Positions 59,529 to 64,000 of a stretch of DNA of 64,000 nt are shown here, piece after piece (within the stretch, counting starts at the first letter, position 1; each line of letters begins with the position of its first letter). Source of the stretch: Loxodes magnus (lineage: Eukaryota > Ciliophora > Karyorelictea > Loxodida > Loxodidae); the NCBI GenBank assembly GCA_946699065.1, contig CAMPDV010000009.1:682001-746000 (forward strand), given 5' to 3'. The translations under genes and the position numbers were made by a program. Below the pieces are notes generated by a model. That model was given only the letters and a program-made list of their open reading frames with translations, did not search any database and was not told the DNA's origin.

Positions 59529-59830
59529 GACTTTCTGACAAATTTCCTGGAAAAAACTTGGAAAAACTAATAATTTATGATTAACTCTACATTAGTAAAA
59601 ATTTCTCCCCTCAAAAATAAACGGATGAGACCTTCAAATAAAAATTTATCATAGGAATTTACTAAAAGAATAATTGAATTGTAGGACAACATACAAATAA
59701 ATAATTGGAGCCTAAAGAACAACAACAAGAAAGTACAAGAAATAGTGGGGAAGAGTTGAAAGATGAAAAGAATGTTTATTGGACTTTATGAACATAATTA
59801 AAGTGAAATATCATATTCAAATCAGTAATT

Positions 59831-60899
59831 TAATTTCATTAGCATTTTTATTATAGTGATTTCTTCTTCTAAAAATTATTAATTGGATAAATAATTTCAG
59901 TATGATGTAGTTTATCAAGCAGAGAACTCATAATCATAGTAATTTCTATTGAGGCTTAAGTATAAATTTTTTGCAAATTATCTCAAACAGGGAATTGAGC
60001 CTGTTTAAATTAAAATTTGTCACAAAAACTGTAATTTAACCACTTTCGTGATAGAAAAAACAAGTTATTAGTATTAGGTTCAATTTAAACTAATTTTTCA
60101 TAGCATTAAATTAAGGAATTAATACAGTCAATTATAATTATTACTATTTATCTAGAAAATTAATTGAAAAATAAAATCTTAAAGCCATCAAATTTTTAGA
60201 ATTAATAATTATAAATAATTTAAGCCTATATTGGTATAATTTTTATGTTAATAATTAATTTAAAATAATTTTTAGTTTATTTATTTATTTATAAACCAAG
60301 AAATTACTTTTTTTAAAGCCCATGCAAGTTACTTAAATAGTAATTTGTTATTAAAGTGTTCTAATTTTTTTTATATTAATTATATAATAATTTAATTGCA
60401 TATATTAAAATAAAAAGATATTTAGTAAGATAAGTATTTAATTATATTTATATATCATTAGTTCTAGAATTTAATAAACTTATTTACAAATTTACTTTAA
60501 TAGTGTTTCCTTGCTTATTTTAAAAGCAAAAAGATTTTCCTTAAAAGTAATTAAGTTTTTTAAATATTTTAGCATAAAGTTCATATATTATAGCTAGGAT
60601 ATTTATACTAGTCTGTTTAGACTTTTAAATCAGCATAAGTAAAGATATTTTTAGAAAAATTAAGAAATTTTTTATTTAGCCAATTTAAAAATAGATAACT
60701 TTTTAAATCGTATATATCAAATTAAGATACTTGCAAATATGTTTTGCCTTATTTAGCATAGCACGAATTTAATTTCATTAAAACTTATAAATCATTAAAA
60801 ATATTTTGTCTTTTTCTTTCAAAACAAGATAATTAATTTTTTATTAATTATAAATATCTATTGCATGTAAAAATTATGTTAAAATACGGTAAAGAGAAC
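59831..60899. other. AT-rich region downstream of LINE-A
   Basis: Contains no recognised coding sequence. The last traces of LINE-A 3' sequence are at about 59760-59830; a TTTCATTAGCATTTTTATTAT stretch at 59834-59854 may be its degenerate tail. Confidence 0.45.
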
Positions 60900-61290
60900 A
60901 TTCCGAGAAAGATTCATTTTTCTAAATAAAAAGGGACTTTTTAAAAAAATGTTCAATCTAAGGTTATTGAGCAATATCTAAAAAATAAAAAAAGCTAGGA
61001 AAAGCTAAATTTAAGAATAAGATTAAAGGTAATTTAATAGCTCAGGAATTGGACTTCCAGAATTCATTAAGTACAATGCATAAAATTTTAGCAAAAAGGT
61101 ATGTTTGAGGATTGATCTTCTCCGCCTAATCTGTGGGCAATGCCTAATCAACATCGACTCTGCAATCCAGCAAGCATTGCGAAAAATAAAATTTCATTCG
61201 TACATATCAAAGCTTCATCCTCCTTAAATAACTAAATAGATACGTCACCTCGTTAAAAATCCAAAGGGCGCAATTAACCAAAATAAAACT
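60900..61290 (+). other. Unassigned short coding-like region
   Basis: Less AT-rich than its flanks. From an ATG at 60949 (after AAAAAA) a frame reads MFNLRLLSNIQKIKKARKSQ and later LLRLICGQCLINIDS, about 110 codons to a UGA near 61290. The A-run start resembles the retroelement starts, but no knuckle or C-terminal motif is present. Possibly a truncated element or a small unknown gene. Confidence 0.3.
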
Positions 61291-62574
61291 TGATTTTATG
61301 CTCCTTATATAATTCTTCTTCTTTCATTTAAATATATAGCTAAATTTACTTTAAATATTTCTGATTCACTTGAAAAAATAATTGAATATGTTTAGGATAT
61401 CAGCTATAAAAAGTTTATAAAAGTTTCAATCGTATATTACCTTATTTTTTATGTGCTTTTGTACGATTCAAAGCACACATTAAAAATTTTGAATAGATAT
61501 ACTCTTAATTAGTTGAAGTTCCTTTTAAGCATAATTTATTTTTTGTCTAGGATTTCCATATTTAGCATAAAAATAATTAATTATATAATTAATCTCAAAT
61601 AAATTATTTTACCTTCTTTTTTCATAAATATTTCCTTATACTAGCTTACTATGATTTAAATTGCTTATAAATTAATTTTCTAATAATTTAAAAACTATTC
61701 TATCTATAAAAACGATATTATTTTAATTGTATTCAATTATTCTATTATAAAATTTTTCTAATAATGAATATTATTTAAATTAATTTATCATATATCACTT
61801 TCGTTTTTTACTTTATATGACTATTATTTATATTTATTTTTATATTAATACATTATTCTTACAAATGTATTTCGTATTTTATAACCCATATGCATTATAA
61901 TTTTCGCGTTATTTTAACGTATATAATCTAAAGCGAATAGATCACTGATAAATAATTCACTTTAATTATTTTTTAGTCTTATAAATAAATTTTGCTTCAG
62001 TGATTGAAAAAAGTTCTTTAGAATCTTCAATTGTTATATCAAATCCAACAGAAATCAGAATGAATTAAGGTAAAAATTTTTTAGAATAGAATGATAATTT
62101 AATAAAATGCTATTTTGTATTCTACATCTTCTATTCTGGAAGTAGGTTGGTCTTTATTCTATTTCTATTATAAATTAAGATTTTTCTTTTCTTGTTCAAT
62201 TTTCTATGCTTACTCATTAATGTTGGTATTAAAAGGAATATTAACAATAAAACTTTTAGTGCTCTGTCCTCCAACTTCTTATTAATTATCTGATCCCTAA
62301 ATTATAAAACATTACTGGATAAAAATCTTCTTTGCTATATTGATGCAAAATAACATAAAGTACTTCATTAGAGTTTCAAAATATTTATTAAGTTCCATTT
62401 CCATGATGTGCATCTAAATCCAAACGACCACTCTTTAATAGTTAAGATTTTTTACCAAATATTAAGCCAAAATTGCAGTATTGCTGAAAAGACAAAAATC
62501 CATTGCTTGATTTTATGTAGCATGATGCTTTGTTATTCAGTTCTTTCAAATTCTATTAAATAAAAAAAAACTTT
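61291..62574. other. AT-rich region without recognisable genes
   Basis: Both strands were read. Isolated, less AT-rich patches at 62010-62530 show no continuous frame or family motif. Confidence 0.4.
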
Positions 62575-63340
62575 GATTAAAGTGCGCGTAGCAGAACAAT
62601 GGTGCGCAGCACTATAAAAAGTCAATTGAATACAAATTCTTCCTCCAAGATCCCTTGTGGTAATAAATATTCCTCTATTATTTCGTCAATCTCTTGTTAT
62701 TCTTCTTCTTCCTTTTACTACAGTATTTCACTATTTATTATTCTTCTTTTTACTATTCCCTCACTATAAGCTTTTTGAATTTTATCTTATATTTCCATTT
62801 CATTATTATTTCTATATCTTTTTCTTTTTATTCAGTTTTTTTATATTCAAATGAATTATCCTTTTCCAAATAATTTAATTAATTAGTCACGATATCAGTT
62901 TTAATCTTCAGCAATCATTGGAGTTTATTCTACTCAGTAGGTTAAAGATTAACGCCACAACTGTTCTTCTGTTAGGACTTTATTTTGAACAAGTTACTTC
63001 CATAAATATATCGTTTTTTAGAAAAAGGTGTTTAATATTTGTCATTAGTTCTTTTATTCTATCTGAAAGAGAGCAAATTACAACATCCTACTTGCTGAAA
63101 GTTTTCTTCAATTTCTTCTATTATTAATATACGATTTCATTTCTTTGTTCTAATATTTAAGAGCTTACCTAGTTTTCTTATTGTGTTTGCCGTGATATGA
63201 TGACGAAGGTTCAGTTGATTTTTGCTTTTCTCTTCTAGTCTAATTTATTTCCTAATATTTCTTAATTAAGTTTTTGATGCTTTGATGTTCTCCGTTTTTC
63301 CAGTTTTTTTAATCTAATAATTTAAATAGCTTTTTCTATT
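62575..63340 (-). mobile_element. ORF1-type element with covarying 3' hairpin, copy E15
   Basis: Reads leftwards. N-terminal sequence ENGEHQSIKNLIKKYQEINQ and EKQKSTEPSSSYHGK (compare EESSSDSQGK of E8) is followed by a helical region homologous to E14 (SLSDRIKELMTNIKHLFLK), a Gln/Glu-rich stretch and a C-terminus EYLLPQGILEEEFVFN. Immediately after comes the 3' hairpin with outer arms GTGC (62609-62612 on the minus strand) and GCAC (62582-62585), then a T-rich tail. Several frame changes make it a decayed copy. No zinc knuckle was recognised. Confidence 0.65.
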
Positions 63341-63424
63341 AAATGAAAATTCTGCTTAAGCTGGAAGGCCGTTTCTTATATTTTAGTTAAGTATAATTAT
63401 ATTTAATTTAAAATATTAACAGTA

Positions 63425-64000
63425 TTAAATAAATAAATCAATTTGATTATAGAACGCGTAGCACCTCGTTGGTGCGCAGCTCTTTTCATATCTCAATATA
63501 TGTCCGTTTCTTCAAGTAAGCCCTCAGGTAATAGAAATTCTTTCTTATTAGTTACATATCTTCCTCATTTTCCTCTACATTATCTCTTGTTCTTCTGTCT
63601 TCTATCTATCTACGCTTTATTAGATCCTTATTGCAAGCTTAATTTATTTTTTCTTGCATATCTTACAAATTTTCATTTATAATTTTTTTCTTCTTGATCA
63701 AGTTTTTATACACTCATAAAAATTATCCTTTTCCTGCTCTATAGTCTTTTCCTATTTCCTTTTTTATTAAATTTTCTTTTCTATATATCCTCTTTTCCTT
63801 TTTTCTAATATATCTTTGATACAATCTTTTATTATCAAGTCAGCTTTAGCTCTTTTTTACTCTTCTTAGGTTCTAATGAATTTCTCGAATTTCGCCGTAC
63901 CTCATATTATATCAAATAGTTCCATTCCTTATCTCTTTATTCCTATTGCTCTAAGATTTCAAATACATTATTATTTCTTTCTTTGTACTCTGGACAGTTT
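63425..64000 (-). mobile_element. ORF1-type element with 3' hairpin and (TTTA)n tail, copy E16 (runs off the window)
   Basis: The minus-strand frame from the right edge reads NCPEYKERNNNVFEILEQQE, a Lys-rich region, and ends in EFLLPEGLLEETDIYWDMKR, closely similar to the E15 end. The hairpin with arms GCTC (63479-63482) and GAAC (63452-63455) and a TTTATTTATTTA tail (about 63428-63440) follow. The frame stays open for about 170 codons, so this copy is better preserved than E15. The 5' part lies outside the window. Confidence 0.68.

Larger units (their letters stand above)
53690..59830 (+). pseudogene. Non-LTR retrotransposon LINE-A, ORF2 relic broken by nested insertions
   Basis: Plus-strand segments in order: AP-endonuclease (SINETHTKEQ at 53770-53797, ERGGVYILAKEKL, YILLDDFNALL near 54080, and DQPITDCIPIS in place of SDH). 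A linker runs to about 55106. RT fingers follow (IIPILRKDS, KIYDKALTEMTYKILQERN), then palm box A (LATLIDIQKMFVSIKRR), and LHFNNEVMQRSSHDPAFQLL up to 56275. After SINE S3 comes RNTQLGINLHNM, then GTQLGVIIQEN and KNAIPWHFKMLC. A C-terminal zinc motif TCG..FNHIFECVYRF is at 57750-57822, and after E9 LSDKFPGKNLEKL at 59530. Each block aligns with LINE-B in the same order. Frameshifts are numerous, so it is dead. It lies 250 bp upstream of kinase copy C. Confidence 0.8.

Noticed and set aside
1-64000. CRISPR arrays, bacterial operons, ribosomal RNA operon
   Set aside because: No regularly spaced identical repeats, no Shine-Dalgarno patterns and no rRNA-like conserved blocks were seen; gene content and code are ciliate.
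1-64000. Telomeric repeats (C4A2, C4A4 or similar) at the window ends
   Set aside because: Neither end nor any interior site shows tandem G/C-rich telomere units.

Overview
The window is eukaryotic, about three quarters A+T, and reads as ciliate DNA with a reassigned code. Almost no long ORF exists under the standard code. Reading UAA and UAG as Gln and UGA as Trp opens long, recognisable genes. UGA falls exactly where conserved Trp is expected: the DLW of three protein kinases, the HPW of kinase subdomain XI, and the FRLW of a dynein. Six clearly delimited genes on the left side can be closed at an in-frame UGA, so stop and sense must be told apart by context. That matches karyorelicts (code 27, e.g. 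Loxodes) or Condylostoma (code 28). The dynein end and the retroelement ends suggest UAA can also terminate. I cannot name the species from sequence alone.

The left third (1-20 kb) is a normal gene neighbourhood. It holds the C-terminal part of a divergent dynein heavy chain (+), a Ser/Thr kinase (-), a TUL1/FLY-type membrane RING E3 ligase (-), a two-FHA-domain protein (+), a RING/TRAF-zinc-finger/MORN protein (+), a catalytically dead E2-like protein with a PH-like half (-) and an unrecognised basic coiled-coil protein (-). Each reads in one frame with no visible introns. Spacers range from 0.3 to 2.6 kb and are AT-rich.

The right two thirds (21.7-64 kb) is a repeat-dominated compartment. 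It holds three copies of one ULK/ATG1-like kinase gene. Copies A and B form an inverted repeat, and copy C keeps an open frame but has lost its catalytic residues. Around them lie at least fourteen copies of a non-LTR retroelement family. Most copies encode only one protein: a coiled coil followed by a CX2CX4HX4C zinc knuckle and a C-terminal GxYxxK-type motif. Two decayed LINEs supply AP-endonuclease and reverse-transcriptase sequence. Short non-coding, strongly structured repeats (SINE-like) share their 3' end with part of the ORF1 family.

The clearest structure is at 53.7-59.8 kb. An old plus-strand LINE has been interrupted by a minus-strand ORF1-only element, by a SINE, and by a second ORF1-only element that itself carries a third, intact one. 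Target-site duplications of 11, 14 and 16 bp mark three of these insertions. The intact element (58049-58892) is 844 bp long, has a 12-nt leader, one ORF of 268 codons and an (ATT)n tail. It defines a compact, half-LINE type of transposon. Two kinds of 3' stem-loop show compensatory base changes between copies, pointing to RNA structures used in retrotransposition.
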